From Calcarisporiella thermophila CBS 279.70 (taxonomy: Eukaryota; Calcarisporiellomycota), in contig NW_027192191.1 in NCBI RefSeq assembly GCF_041956535.1, positions 241,698-305,697 on the forward strand: DNA of 64,000 bases, in the 5' to 3' direction. A model generated the notes under the pieces. It was not told where the DNA came from and searched no databases. It saw only the letters and a program-made list of their open reading frames with translations. The first letter of the stretch is position 1. Every line of letters starts with the position of its first letter. Made by a program: the position numbers and the translations under genes. Positions 32,801-43,287 of this stretch are shown piece by piece.

Positions 32801-35007
32801 ATGCTTCGATCTCTAGGGCTTTCTCGCGCCCGCCCCAAAGAAGAGCATCTTGTCGAGGAATCTGTAATTAGAAATTGGCTGGCGGACACTCACAAAGGTG
32901 TGAATCACCTCTTCAATGACGAGTTTGCCGCAGCCGAACAGGTCTTTTCGAGCAATCCGCTCTCCCCATTCCACGCCATCGGCGTGGCCCTTATTTCATG
33001 GATGAGCGCTATGCTTGGATTCGAAGAGCAGGCGCAGGCAGAAGCGTTGAAGAAGTTGGAACATGCTGAAACGACGGCTCGGAAATTCAAGGAATCCGTG
33101 CAAGCTGCCAGCAAGGAAAGGAAAGGGGATAGCGGAAATGGCAGCAGAAGATCTCCTCATGGGATGGAATTTGAAATTATTGAAGCGGACAACATTTTGA
33201 TGAGTGCCCTGGTCAGCTTTGTAAGAGTGAGTAGGATTTCTCTGGCTTACTAATTTTTTAAATGGAGAATTGATGGCACGTTCACTTCCCCTTAGGAATC
33301 CTTGACGGAATATCTTCGTGCTGCCTATCGGTAAACCCCTGCTCACTAATGGGATGCTCGACTCGAGCTTTAGACTAACATGGATTGAATTTGGTTTTAT
33401 CAGAATTCGAAAATCCTACAACATGTACTCTGCTATGCACAAAATTCTTCTTCAGCACAACGTGGTAGCTCATCACACGAGCTCCAATTCCAATCCCAAT
33501 TTAACTGGGTCTTCTAATGTGAAATTCAATGGCTACACCCTCCCCTCGAGTTCTTCCTCCTCCTCTTCCTCATTTTTCTCCACCTCCACCCAGAGTGCCA
33601 CCACTACACCCGAGTCGGACGGAGAGTCGTTCTATGATGCAGCGACCACTAGCTCGGCCCCCGTAACCCGCTCGGGGAGGGACACAGATGACCGTGGGAC
33701 AACGGCTACTATGGGGGAGGGAAACATTATAGATTCGAACGTGATCGATGGGGTTAGTTTTGGCGTGGGGCTTTTCTCTTTGTTGTTTTCAATATTGCCT
33801 GAGAAGGGTAAGCCTCTCTGCCTCTCTCTCCTTTGCCCAACAAAGGACGAGCTTCTGATAACAGCAAACCGGTTCTCCTACTGATGGATGCTCTTCAGTG
33901 CATAGAATCCTTAGCACCTTTGGATTTAATGGGGATCGTGAAACCGGCTTATCTCAACTGCACAGCGTTTCCCGATCCGATGGCATTCACTCTCCGCTTG
34001 CATCTCTCATCCTTCTCACCTATTATACCGCGATAGCGGCCTTTTCAAGTTACCTCCCTCGTGGGATCCGGTTCGAGGACTGCGAGAGTATACTGCGAAC
34101 GGTCAAAGCTCGGTATCCGAACGGTCGCCTCTGGATGCTGATGGAGGGCAAAGAGCTACGGCTCAAGCGAAACATTCCAGGAGCGCTGGCCGTCTTCGAG
34201 GGGGCGATGCAGAGAAAAAACGAGAAGGAGGTGGGGAAGCTGCAGCAACTGGATGCTCTTTTTTACTATGAGATTGGGTGGTGCCAGATCCTCTCGGGCG
34301 AGTATGCTAAAGCGGCTGCGGCGTTCGAGACACTGTCACAGAAGAACAAGTGGTCTGCGGTATTCTACCAGTTTATCATCGCCCTTTGCTATCTTGAAGC
34401 CGGCGATGCCGCTCGAGCTGCCGAGTATCTGAACAGCATCCCAACCGCGAAGAGCAAGCGGTTTGGCGGCAGACCGATACCTGCGGAGCAGTATGTGCAG
34501 CGAAAGCTGAAGTATTACACCGCCAAAGCGCAGGAGCTCCGCCCGGCCGAACCCGCTCTCACGGAGGACACGCTACGGAGCGTCGTCACCATCTCCCCTT
34601 TGCTCGAGCTCTCATACTTTAACAACGGATTCTCCCACATGTCCGATGAATTGCTCACACGGCATCGCACTGCACTTGAGAGCACGCAAGAGGAGGGTAC
34701 ACCCGATGATGTTGCGGTGCGCCATCTCCTGCTCGCCTCCATCTACCGATGCCAAAAGGCCTACGATGACGCCAGTCGTCATCTCGATCAACTGATGCAG
34801 ATGGATGCCTTGGTGGTGGGAGATCGATACGTGTTTCCCAATGCCGCCTACGAGCTTGCGGTGATCGCGCTTGAGAGGGGCGAACGGGAAGAGGCGACAG
34901 CACTGCTGCAAAAGGTTCTTGACTCAGGCGCATGGGGGGAGTATGATTTCGAGAGTCGCAATGGCCTGAGGACGAAAATGGCACTTGAGCGCCTGATAGA
35001 GGGCTAG
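32801..35007 (+). CDS. IML2: Iml2/TTC39 family tetratricopeptide protein
   Basis: Cytosolic/nuclear TPR-like protein of the DUF3808 family; yeast Iml2 is linked to clearance of inclusion bodies and lipid droplets. Exons 32801-33226, 33296-33330 (35 nt), 33404-33807, 33899-35007; 657 aa, phases exact. Family features: NHLFNDEFAAAEQVF near the N-terminus, GVSFGVGLFSLLFSILPEKV (the conserved glycine-rich hydrophobic helix), LLTYYTAIAAF, YPNGRLWMLMEGKELRLKRN, and repeated helical pairs such as YYEIGWCQILSGEYAKAAAAF. A Ser/Thr-rich insertion (about 183-240, SSSSSSSSSFF) lies between the first TPR region and the conserved helix. Animal TTC39 and fungal Iml2 share this layout, so the family call is safe while the cellular role here is inferred. 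Confidence 0.9.
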
Positions 35008-35757
35008 GACATTTTTGGGAGGCGACCTTCTATATTTTTTCGTTATTAAAAGTTGAATCGGCCAAATGGCATTATGTAAACACGGCAATAATTTAATTCC
35101 ACCGTTATGAAAGAGAGAATCCAAGCGGCTTTTGGTCTGAAATCATGCAGGTTCCAATTGATTTCCAAAAGCCAGAAACATTTGACATTTTCACGTGGGC
35201 CATTATGCTGCGGAGAAGTGTCAAAAGCAGTTGATTAAGGAAAATCCCTGAAGTTCTGTGAGGTGATCCCCTGGGAAGATGGCGCCAGTGACTCAGTCGG
35301 GACGGGACGAGGACGGCGCCGCGTGTGGGCTGAGGGGGAGGGGGCCAGCCGGCCCTGCTCATCAGGGAAAGCTTGAGCGGGGGCCATTTTCGTGATAAAC
35401 AATCCGGCAACAAGCCATCGATGTGTTGTCGAATAAGCGGCATGCGGTGGTTGGAATGGGCCGTATTTCTCAGATTTTCAGGTGCTTTGCTCTCACCTCT
35501 TTAAATGCACGTGCGTTTGCGGTCTCCACATGCAATTTCTCAATGCTAAAACATCCAGTTGATAAATTGCGTTGCCCCGATTAGCTTTTTCGGTCTCGGA
35601 ACATATAAATCTATTCCCAAAAAAACATTACTTAAGCGTTGCCAGCTTCTCTTCTGACCGCTTTTCATTGTTTTATTTCGACCCCTTCTTCTTGCCTCTA
35701 GTCGCCTTATTCTCCTCTTTGTTGTTCCCCAATACCACTCCTCCTCTGTCACAAAGC
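35008..35757. other. Upstream region of the C2H2 factor
   Basis: About 750 bp, with a G/C-richer middle (35280-35350) and a TATAAAT box at 35604-35610, 148 bp before the zinc-finger ATG. A CACGTG core lies near 35194. The short minus-strand ORF at 35105-35443 has no recognisable features and I do not call it. Confidence 0.5.
35604..35610 (+). promoter_or_regulatory. TATA box of the C2H2 gene
   Basis: TATAAAT about 148 bp upstream of the start codon, followed by a pyrimidine-rich leader. Confidence 0.5.
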
Positions 35758-36537
35758 ATGGTTAAAGAAGCCGTATTCGGCCTGCTCAACCTCTCATCCC
35801 CAAACAGCGTCTCCTCATCCCCGGACTCTCGCCATTCCCGGCCAACCCCCACCGCCAGGGACCGGCCGTACCAGTGCCCCATTTGCCCAAAGGCATTCAT
35901 CAGGCTTGAGCACAAGACCCGCCATTTGCGCACCCATACCGGAGAGAAGCCCCATGCCTGCACCTTCCCCGGATGCTTGAAGCGGTTTTCGCGCAGTGAT
36001 GAGCTGGTGCGGCATCTCAAAATCCACGCCCCGGACAATCGCAGACAGCAGCTGCGAGAAACCAGGGAGAAGGAGCTAAGGAGGGCGAGGGCGCGGGCGC
36101 GCGCCCTCGATTGCCCGCACTGCGGACGAGTCTTCTTGCGGGAAGGCCACTTGACCCGGCACATCCACAAGCATCAGGCCGAACAGCACCAGCAGCTGCC
36201 CACCCCCGAGATATCCCCACGCATGCACTCTTCACTGATCGACTTCTCTGCAGAGGAGTCCGAGCACAGCGCTCCGGCCTCCCCTTCCAATTCCCCCTCC
36301 ACCTCGCTCTACCCGGACTTCAGCCCCTCCACACCGACAAATCCGTGGAGCGGCAACCTCATCGATATCATGAACGATTCGGAGCCCTCGTCTCGGCTCC
36401 TCCCGCTGCCCCCCATCGCCTCTATCTCGAGCCATCAGGGCTCCTTCCCGCCCTGGTATACAAGGGCCCAGAACAGCTCGAGTTCGGGCCCAGGGTGTGT
36501 ATTGCCACCCATCAGCGCCCTCCTCTGCATGCAGTAA
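35758..36537 (+). CDS. C2H2 zinc-finger transcription factor, Mig1/CreA-type with an extra finger
   Basis: Intronless, 259 aa from ATG 35758; the longer open frame starting at 35572 is leader. Two linked C2H2 fingers, [23 protein letters not shown] and [21 protein letters not shown], are joined by TGEKP. They match the Mig1/CreA class that binds G/C-rich (SYGGRG-like) repressor sites. After a long Arg/Glu/Ala-rich spacer a third finger follows ([23 protein letters not shown]), which classical CreA lacks. The C-terminus is Ser/Pro-rich and ends with [12 protein letters not shown] carbon-catabolite or related repressor role is inferred from the first two fingers only. Local base composition is clearly more G/C-rich than the genes before 35 kb. 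Confidence 0.88.
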   Translation: MVKEAVFGLLNLSSPNSVSSSPDSRHSRPTPTARDRPYQCPICPKAFIRLEHKTRHLRTHTGEKPHACTFPGCLKRFSRSDELVRHLKIHAPDNRRQQLRETREKELRRARARARALDCPHCGRVFLREGHLTRHIHKHQAEQHQQLPTPEISPRMHSSLIDFSAEESEHSAPASPSNSPSTSLYPDFSPSTPTNPWSGNLIDIMNDSEPSSRLLPLPPIASISSHQGSFPPWYTRAQNSSSSGPGCVLPPISALLCMQ

Positions 36538-37266
36538 TCACCCACATCTCCCTCATTGGCTGGCTTGTACAAAGTTCCTGGATGTTACTTCTAAATCTAA
36601 TGCTTTTTTCTTTATCTGTAAAAATGTGCAATTCTTCTTCCTATCCTATCCTATCCTATCCCATTCTATTCAACTATATAATTTCTTGGACATAAATAAA
36701 TGGAATTCGTATGGAAGCTTGTTCCTTATCATGGTTTGCAAGATAGCCGTTCCAGTTCTGCAAGAATCTTCCATCCACGGCGGACGAGGTAGAAGATGGC
36801 CAAACAATGGGACAGGGGTGTGGTTTCATGGTAAGCAGTTGTAAAAACTCTGATAGATGGCGGCTCTAAGCCGTATCAGACTGCTGAAACTCAGAGGGAG
36901 GATAGGCTATCTGCGGGGACGAGATAGGAAGGAAAAAGCAATAGGCGAAGGCTTCGATTTGTGCTGATTGAGCCCCCCTCCAACCGACGAGACAACCTAA
37001 AAAGGATGGCTCCCCTATTTTCCCACCCCTCATGATGTGGGTCACCCTAAGATTGGCAAGAAAGCCAAGAGTTAATTTGCCGAGCCAAGCGGGTTTATCT
37101 TGCCGAAGGGGGCAAAATGGCTTGATCTACCCAAGAGCTTTCAAATCATTCACCACTTGGATGGTCTCATAAGCTAAATTTTAAATTTTCAGGTGATATT
37201 CCATCTATTCAACTCTAAAGGGGGAGAATCATCCGCCACACCGAGCTATTCATAAACCCCTCGCCC
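36538..37266. other. Convergent 3' region with a pentanucleotide repeat
   Basis: About 730 bp between the C2H2 stop and the acyltransferase stop. It includes four copies of CTATC at 36641-36660. No gene recognised. Confidence 0.5.
36641..36660 (+). repeat. (CTATC)4 microsatellite
   Basis: Four perfect tandem copies of CTATC just downstream of the zinc-finger gene. Confidence 0.9.
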
Positions 37267-38724
37267 TCAGGCAATGGCAACCACCTCCTCCAATATCTCC
37301 GTGTATCGCGTGATGAAGGCCCGTAGAAAGGCCTCGTCACAACTCCCCTCCTGCCACGTCAGAGTCCCGCCGAGCCCCTCCGCAATCGAGACAAAATTCA
37401 GGTAGAGAGTTGCACCGGTCACCTGCACGCTCTGGCTAAACCACCCCTCCACCACGTTCCACTCCCCCTGCTCAAATTTGGCCCTCCCCAGGTCGCTGAT
37501 TTCGAAGCTTGCGCGGCGGCCCATCGACGCATCGCCCTTGCTCTCGAGCGGATCGACCCAGAACTGGATCCAGTTGTCCGGGAATCGGCCCAGATACGCA
37601 AGCAAGCCCGTCTCCTTGATGGCCGATGGGCGTAGATGTTCAACCATCTGCTTGTAGTCCCTGCACTCGGGCCAAAACCGGGAATACAGCGGAGCGGTTG
37701 AAAACGTCGAGAAGGTCTTGTCGATGCTCACCGACCCGACAAAGTTGCCCAGCTCCCTGCTGGCGAGAGGGGGATTCAAGTAGTTGCGCGCTGACACCAC
37801 CGTATTGGAGCGGAAGGTGATTGGGGGGGATTGCTGAGGATACTTGGAGGAGAACGCCTCTAAGGTCTCGAGGAGACCCAGAAGGCACGCAACATAGAGA
37901 GCCGCATGAGGAGTGGTGCGCTCCTTCTTCGCGCGGTCACAGAGCCGGTTGAAGGGGTCGCGGGGGACTGAAAACACTAGACATCGGGTACAGTGAGGCT
38001 CTCGGCGAGCAGGAACATGTCCGGCCCAAAATGGCGGGGAGAGCCAACGCTTGATATAGGAAGGGAGAAATTTGGAGCGAATTAATATGGGAAACAGGTC
38101 AAGAACGCCCGGCTTAAGGCTCACTCGGTCATTAAGAGGGCTGGGAAGTGTCGTGGGGTGTGTCGGGTGGAAAAGGGGGGACATTTCTGTCGAGGGCTTT
38201 ATCGCAGAGGATATGGCCAGGAGGCGCTGGCATAAGGCAAGGGAACTTAGCCCATCGGCGATAACATGATCGAAGGAAAAAGAGAGGACGAAATCGGCGG
38301 GACAGATTGGATCCAAAAGTATGCGGATGCGCCAGAGCGGCATCGTGAGATCTGACAGGTCGAAAATTTCGCGCTTCTCAGCCTCTAAATAGCTGGAAAG
38401 TTTGCACGGATCGGTGAATGGTATCTCCCGGGCAGAAATCACCCTCGAAAGATCAATCTCCTTGAGCCCAGCGAACCGTGGGGTCGGAGTGTCCAAATCG
38501 ATGACACCGATGGTGAGGTGTGCAAATTCAGAACAGAGACTGCGAAGAATAGGGTAAAATCGAGAACGAAGGTACTGCTCGCGTTCAGTAAAAGCGCGAA
38601 AGCTACTCAACTCAGCATCATGGATGCGGATCGTGAGAGCAACGGTTCCATAAACATCAACCAGTTGCTTTGATACCTGGTATTTTTCAAGGTAGCCGAG
38701 AGGACGAAGCGATAATGAGGTCAT
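37267..38724 (-). CDS. AATase-family acyltransferase (alcohol acetyltransferase-like)
   Basis: Intronless, 485 aa, start ATG at 38724. It belongs to the CoA-dependent acyltransferase/condensation superfamily: the catalytic H-x3-D-G lies in SFDHVIADGLSSLALCQ, preceded by MPLWRIRILLDP, and the N-terminus begins LRPLGYLEKYQVSKQLVD, which recalls the fungal AATase (Atf-like) family. A C-terminal block, YLGRFPDNWIQFWVDPLESK followed by LGRAKFEQG, is also of this type (the LG-x-x-x-F position). Likely substrates are alcohols or related acyl acceptors; ester formation is inferred. It has no signal peptide. An ATCACGTGAT site lies 84 bp upstream. Its composition is G/C-rich like the adjacent zinc-finger gene. 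Confidence 0.85.
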   Translation of the reverse strand: MTSLSLRPLGYLEKYQVSKQLVDVYGTVALTIRIHDAELSSFRAFTEREQYLRSRFYPILRSLCSEFAHLTIGVIDLDTPTPRFAGLKEIDLSRVISAREIPFTDPCKLSSYLEAEKREIFDLSDLTMPLWRIRILLDPICPADFVLSFSFDHVIADGLSSLALCQRLLAISSAIKPSTEMSPLFHPTHPTTLPSPLNDRVSLKPGVLDLFPILIRSKFLPSYIKRWLSPPFWAGHVPARREPHCTRCLVFSVPRDPFNRLCDRAKKERTTPHAALYVACLLGLLETLEAFSSKYPQQSPPITFRSNTVVSARNYLNPPLASRELGNFVGSVSIDKTFSTFSTAPLYSRFWPECRDYKQMVEHLRPSAIKETGLLAYLGRFPDNWIQFWVDPLESKGDASMGRRASFEISDLGRAKFEQGEWNVVEGWFSQSVQVTGATLYLNFVSIAEGLGGTLTWQEGSCDEAFLRAFITRYTEILEEVVAIA

Positions 38725-38807
38725 TCAAGATGAATTGGGGAGCGAGAATGACTCAGTGCTTCTTGGCTTATGGTGCCTCAATAATTAACTGGAGTGCTAC
38801 TCATTAT

Positions 38808-38817
38808 ATCACGTGAT
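38808..38817. promoter_or_regulatory. Palindromic E-box ATCACGTGAT
   Basis: Perfect CACGTG-centred palindrome 84 bp upstream of the acyltransferase ATG, similar in form to the one in the IMPDH/RPN2 spacer. Confidence 0.45.
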
Positions 38818-39134
38818 CACTCTATTCGAATCCTATTCTCAACAGCCCGAGTTTCTTTGGTCTCCTTAAAGAGAAAAGCAAGCGCAATTCGTCGCATAAC
38901 AAATTATATGTGCTTTATACCTTATAAATATCCGCTTGCTACAACGTTGTAAAATTCTATTCCATGCCAAATGCATAGAATCACTTAAGGTAAAGTAGCA
39001 ATTATAGCCGATATAGAGTACAAGTAGCTTTTCCCTTGCACTATATAAAATTGCTGGGAATGTAGTGACTTCCATGATTCCATTCCATATACGATATCCG
39101 CCAAAAGCCTTGACTCGCCATGGTAAATCTTCAA

Positions 39135-39155
39135 CTCGATGATTAAATAATCGAG
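39135..39155. repeat. 21-bp palindrome, one mismatch
   Basis: CTCGATGATTAAATAATCGAG: arms pair outward from A39145 with a single mismatch (39141/39149). It lies 7 bp from a second palindrome. Confidence 0.8.
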
Positions 39156-39162
39156 CTGAAAG

Positions 39163-39199
39163 TGCTCTATCCAGGTAAACAGTTTGCCTGGATAGAGCA
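39163..39199. repeat. 37-bp palindrome, one G.T-type mismatch
   Basis: The left arm starts TGCTCTATCCAGG (39163-39175) and the right arm ends CCTGGATAGAGCA (39187-39199). The inner bases TAAAC/GTTTG continue the pairing up to the central A at 39181 with one mismatch (39176/39186). As RNA this would be an 18-bp hairpin. Confidence 0.85.
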
Positions 39200-40751
39200 A
39201 TTTTCCAGACGCCACTACCGATACTCTATAAGCTCGATAAAGGGTTGAACGAGTTTATTGGCAGTGCCCACTGCCACTGTTCATCACACGCTTTATGCCG
39301 GTCTTCAGCCACCAAAAAATAGAGACCGAAATCCGTTTGGTGTGTCGCATTTGACACATCTTAAATGTTGGTAGGGAGATATAAGATAATAATGTCAACT
39401 TGTACAATGATGCAGCAGAAAAGGACTCTATTCTCCTTCATGGACAGTATTGATTAGAAATACTCCAAATCGTCCACCCTGATCCTTCGCGGGATAGTAC
39501 AAATTAAGGTCACCTTAGGACATGTTGGTCAGATTGTTGAGGTTGGAAGTCGGCTAGAATAAAATGAGTTGTGGAATATGGCTGAGCAATTGGATTAATC
39601 GGTTGCACGGCCATATTGAGAAGCAAAGAAGAGTTTGAGTTTCAGTGATCGTAATACGAATCTATATTCTCAGAAACGGCTAACGAAAAGGGCAAAGAAA
39701 AAATTAAAAAAAATAGTTAATATGCTATTCTGAGTTTGGTACCGATACTAAAGTGGTCTATGTAAAACTTTGACTCGATAAATGGAATTTATTCAGATGC
39801 ACCTTCATATTGAAAAGATCGAGATATATATGCTCCCTGAACAAATGGGCAAAAAGATGAGATATGAGATACATTTGAGATACGTTTCATCAACGGAACA
39901 ATGGCGGTGTCTTCCATTAATGAACAAATCCAAGTAGATCTGGGATGTCCGAGAAGGAATACCTAATAAATAGTTAAGAAATGTCAAGGTAAAAGACTAG
40001 TGCCTTGTCCCACCTGTCAGCCTGTCGCATTAGCTTCACGGAATCTGACAGAGTTGAACAAATACCAAGTAGTCCAGCACTACGTTGCTCTCCAATGAAG
40101 TTTGCTCCGCTATACCGTTCACAAGGGAGCAGAGTGTGCAAACACTTTATTTAACATATATACGCAAAAAAAATGCGATAATGGTTTATCGTCCGGCTGC
40201 AGCAACCTATGAAAAATAGATGGGAAACCGAGTAGATATCGTGCGCTAACTTGGACATGGGAGTCGAAGTAGATAACAAGGTAGTGGTGGGGTCAGCAGG
40301 GGATCTGAATAGAGATTCAATAGCGCGCAAAGCTCCTACCGTCCCTTTTTTTTGAGTTGAGCTAGTGATAGATGGTATCGACTGAATTTCGTGTGCGCAA
40401 AAACCCGATTTCTACACCCTCTATGGGATGCGCGGTAGGAGGGTATACTGTAACAATAGATTGGAAAGCAGTTTTTCTGCCATCTTCTATGGTTGCCATA
40501 CGAATAAAAGGTGTTAATTTTGCGTCATAACTAGAGATTATCATGTTCGACCGAGATTAGGATTGGATAGGGTAAACTGAGGGCCTGCCTCACCCCTTTT
40601 GGGGTAATAGCACTTAATCGAACCTTTTTTTTTTGCTCACGCTAAGAATCGTCACAAAATGCTCCTATGAGACGGGGGCTATGACTAATAGTTAGAGCAA
40701 CCTTGGTGAGTCTCAAGATAAGTGCTATGGAAATCGCATTATTATGAGAAG

Positions 40752-40759
40752 TATATAAA
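40752..40759 (+). promoter_or_regulatory. TATA box of the PLP-enzyme gene
   Basis: TATATAAA, 94 bp upstream of ATG 40853. Confidence 0.55.
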
Positions 40760-40852
40760 GCGGACCAAAAAAAAACAAAGTGAAGGCGGGAAAAACTAGT
40801 GAAACTCGAGAACCATTCCAGAAACCCTGTTAAAACACTTCGTCATAAACCA

Positions 40853-42232
40853 ATGCAATCGAAGGATTTCAATCCCGATAAGCTTGAGCTCTCCACGCTC
40901 ACCATCCATTCGGACAAGAATGCCTATGTTGGCAAGATATACGATGTTGCTCCGCCTCTTCACGTCTCCACCACCTATCGAGCGTCTCTAGGGGACGACG
41001 ATGTTTATTTTTACACTCGCGAAGCCAGGCATCCTACGCGTGATCGTACCGAAGCGGTCTTGGGATCGCTGTACCACCCATCTGCTGCAGTGACCTATTC
41101 AAGTGGTCTGGCTGCAGTCCATGCGGCATTGTTGCACTATACCCCTAGAAGAGTGGCGATAAGGGGCGGATACTTTGGGATTCACAATGTGCTTCGTTTG
41201 TATCGGCGGACTAGCGACTTGGTATTGTAAAGCCGATGGCTGCTTTCTATTTTCCAACCCCAACACTAACGCCTATTCTGCAGCAAATCATTGATATTGA
41301 CGACGAACTGCAGGAGAACGATCTAGTGATTATCGAATCCCCACAGAATCCATCGGGCGAGATATTTGGTACGCGTGTTCGTAGCGCTGAATTCCCAGTA
41401 GCTTTCTAAAGGGTATTTGCTTTGTTTCCGTGTAGATATCGAGCATTATGCTCGGAGGGCCCATGAGGCTAAAGCTAAACTGTTCGTGGATGCCACCTTC
41501 GGCCCGCCTCCGCTGCAAGACCCATTCAAGCAAGGCGCCGACATGGTATTCCATTCCACGACTAAATTTTTGGCGGGCCATTCTGACGCGCTCGGGGGAG
41601 CCTTGTTTGTCAAGAGCAAGGAGGAGGCTCACAAGGTGGGGGAAGAAGGGAGAGCACTCCCGATCTCTAATCTCCCATGATCAGCGTTGAACGTGGTTTT
41701 ATTTCTTCTTTAGCTTATTGAGGACCGAAGCGTGGTGGGCTCCGTCCCGGGAAACCTTGAGAGCTGGCTTTTGCTTCGCAGCCTTCGCACTCTTCCGCTT
41801 CGAGTCACTCAGCAGACTCGTACCGCTACTGCGCTCATTCAATGGCTGTCCCTCGCATCCGAGGGCCGCGCTCATGACGGTATCCCAGGCGGCACCATCC
41901 GCAGTGTTTTGCACGCCTCCATCCAGAAATCGGCCGATGCGTACCGTGACCGGCAGATGCCTGGAGGCTATGGCGCCGTCTTCTCGATTGTCCTGTACAC
42001 GAAGGAACTGGCTAAGATGCTGCCCCACTGCACTCAGCTGCTGACGCCGGCAACCTCGTTGGGTGGCGCGGAGAGCTTGATTGAGTGGAGGTACCCCCTT
42101 GATAAGACATTGGATCCAGGCTTAGTGCGCGTTAGCATCGGTTTGGAGGGGCTTGAGGACCTAAAGAACGATTTCCGCCATGCTCTTCTAGAAGCGGAAA
42201 AAAGAGTAAAGAAGCAGGCCGATGCCAATTAG
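40853..42232 (+). CDS. Cys/Met-metabolism PLP enzyme (cystathionine gamma-synthase/lyase-like)
   Basis: Trans-sulfuration enzyme acting on homoserine- or cystathionine-type substrates with pyridoxal phosphate. Exons 40853-41221, 41284-41368, 41436-41635, 41714-42232; 390 aa, phases exact. ATG 40853 is preferred to the in-frame GTG at 40799. Motifs: PPLHVSTTYRAS, YTREARHPTRDRTEAVLG, VTYSSGLAAVHAAL, IESPQNPSGEIFDIEHYA, LFVDATFGPPPLQDPF, the PLP lysine in FHSTTKFLAGHSDALGG, then SVPGNLESWLLLRSLRTLPLR and the C-terminal LTPATSLGGAESLIEWR. This form (DATFGPPPLQ, GSVxGxxESWLLLRSLRTL) is the fungal subgroup often annotated cystathionine gamma-synthase or lyase. The direction of the reaction cannot be read from sequence. 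Confidence 0.92.
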
Positions 42233-42560
42233 ACGCGGACAACGGAGGTTTTGTTGGGGATGCTCGAGAAGGGAGGCGGTACCTACACATATGTTTTCTG
42301 TATGAGATAAACTCGATTTTGAGCGGTCATGTTCTTATATGGGTGCTTTTCTTTATTCTATTTTCTTCAGCATTAATACAAGGCTAATGATTGGATTCAG
42401 ATAAAATGGATGACCAAATTGGGAGCGAAGCCGCTCTGCCAAAGGAAAAACCTGGGAGCCTCTCCCCCTAACCGAAACTTTCTACTACACACCAGTATGG
42501 AGAAGGGTAAAATATAAATAGCCACAATCTCCTAGACCCTAGAATCCTTGCCGACCAAGC
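42233..42560. other. Spacer with a TATA box before the DUF202 gene
   Basis: About 330 bp. It includes TATAAATA at 42513-42520, 41 bp upstream of ATG 42561; nothing else seen. Confidence 0.5.
42513..42520 (+). promoter_or_regulatory. TATA box of the DUF202 gene
   Basis: TATAAATA about 48 bp (5' edge) before the start codon, implying a very short 5' UTR. Confidence 0.55.
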
Positions 42561-43145
42561 ATGTCAACGTCCACCTCCACCCTTTCCCACTCCGAACATC
42601 GCTCCCTTCGCCCGAAATCATGCATTTGGAAGACCAGCCATGTCATCCCTAACACTGGGAGTACATGCAGAGATCATTTAGGTAGGCTCCCATCGCCCCT
42701 CCTCTCTCTTCTCACTTTGTGACATAAAATGGGGAATTGACTTTTGGGACTTTCTCATAGCGAATGAGCGAACCTTTCTGAGCTGGCTGAGAGTATCGGT
42801 ATTGCTAATGCTGGTTGGCATATCCATGATATCGCATGTACACTTCGGGACTTTGCATATTACATTTTCACGGAGCACCCAGGGCGCTTTGCCCATGGGC
42901 TCTGTGCTGTGTGGACTTGGCTGCCTGGTGGGTATTTGTTTTTCCCCACGGGGCAATACCACGACGTCCATTAACCACATTATTTTTAGGCTCTTTTAAC
43001 CTCCGTACTCTTCTATTTTCGGATCCAATATCTCTACGTGAACAAACGCGGGTTCGTCGAGCATGGACAATGGAGTTTTCTGCTGGCCTTCCTCATTGGC
43101 CTAGCCATCACGGCCGCCACTATCCTCGCCATAGTAATGCATTAG
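42561..43145 (+). CDS. DUF202 family small membrane protein
   Basis: Exons 42561-42681, 42761-42927, 42990-43145 give 147 aa. The signature ANERTFLSWLRVSVLLMLVG right after the first junction is the DUF202 (YidH-like) pattern (ANERTxLAWxRT). Three hydrophobic segments are predicted: VSVLLMLVGISMISHV, MGSVLCGLGCLALLTSVLFYF and FLLAFLIGLAITAATILAIVM. The loop YFRIQYLYVNKRGF is typical of the family. In yeast Vtc proteins a related domain anchors the polyphosphate polymerase, but stand-alone fungal DUF202 proteins are functionally unknown. The second donor is placed before GTGGGT, the only choice that keeps the last hydrophobic frame. Convergent with allantoinase. Confidence 0.88.
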
Positions 43146-43287
43146 ATATTTAACCCTGTAGGACATTAGCATGTAGATATGGAAGCCACGGTTCAGATGA
43201 ATCTCTTCCTTGTTTTGATTTTTCTCGGCTCATCCATAGCTGCATTTTATTTATTCTCTGTATTCCTGTATTTTGCATTGTATTACC

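Larger units (their letters stand above)
38725..40852. other. Gene-free region with palindromes
   Basis: About 2.1 kb without a recognisable gene. It holds the acyltransferase promoter (CACGTG palindrome 38808-38817), two adjacent near-perfect palindromes (39135-39155 and 39163-39199), a small C4-T4-G4 hairpin near 40592-40605, and the TATA box of the downstream PLP enzyme. Its A/T content is higher than that of the flanking genes. No transposase, LTR or target-site duplication was seen. Confidence 0.55.

Noticed and set aside
34515-34984. Minus-strand ORFs opposite IML2
   Set aside because: Antisense shadows of the last IML2 exon with no independent support.
40799-40852. GTG-initiated N-terminal extension of the PLP enzyme
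   Set aside because: The extension starts with GTG and lies where the 5' UTR is expected after the TATA box at 40752; ATG 40853 begins the conserved region.
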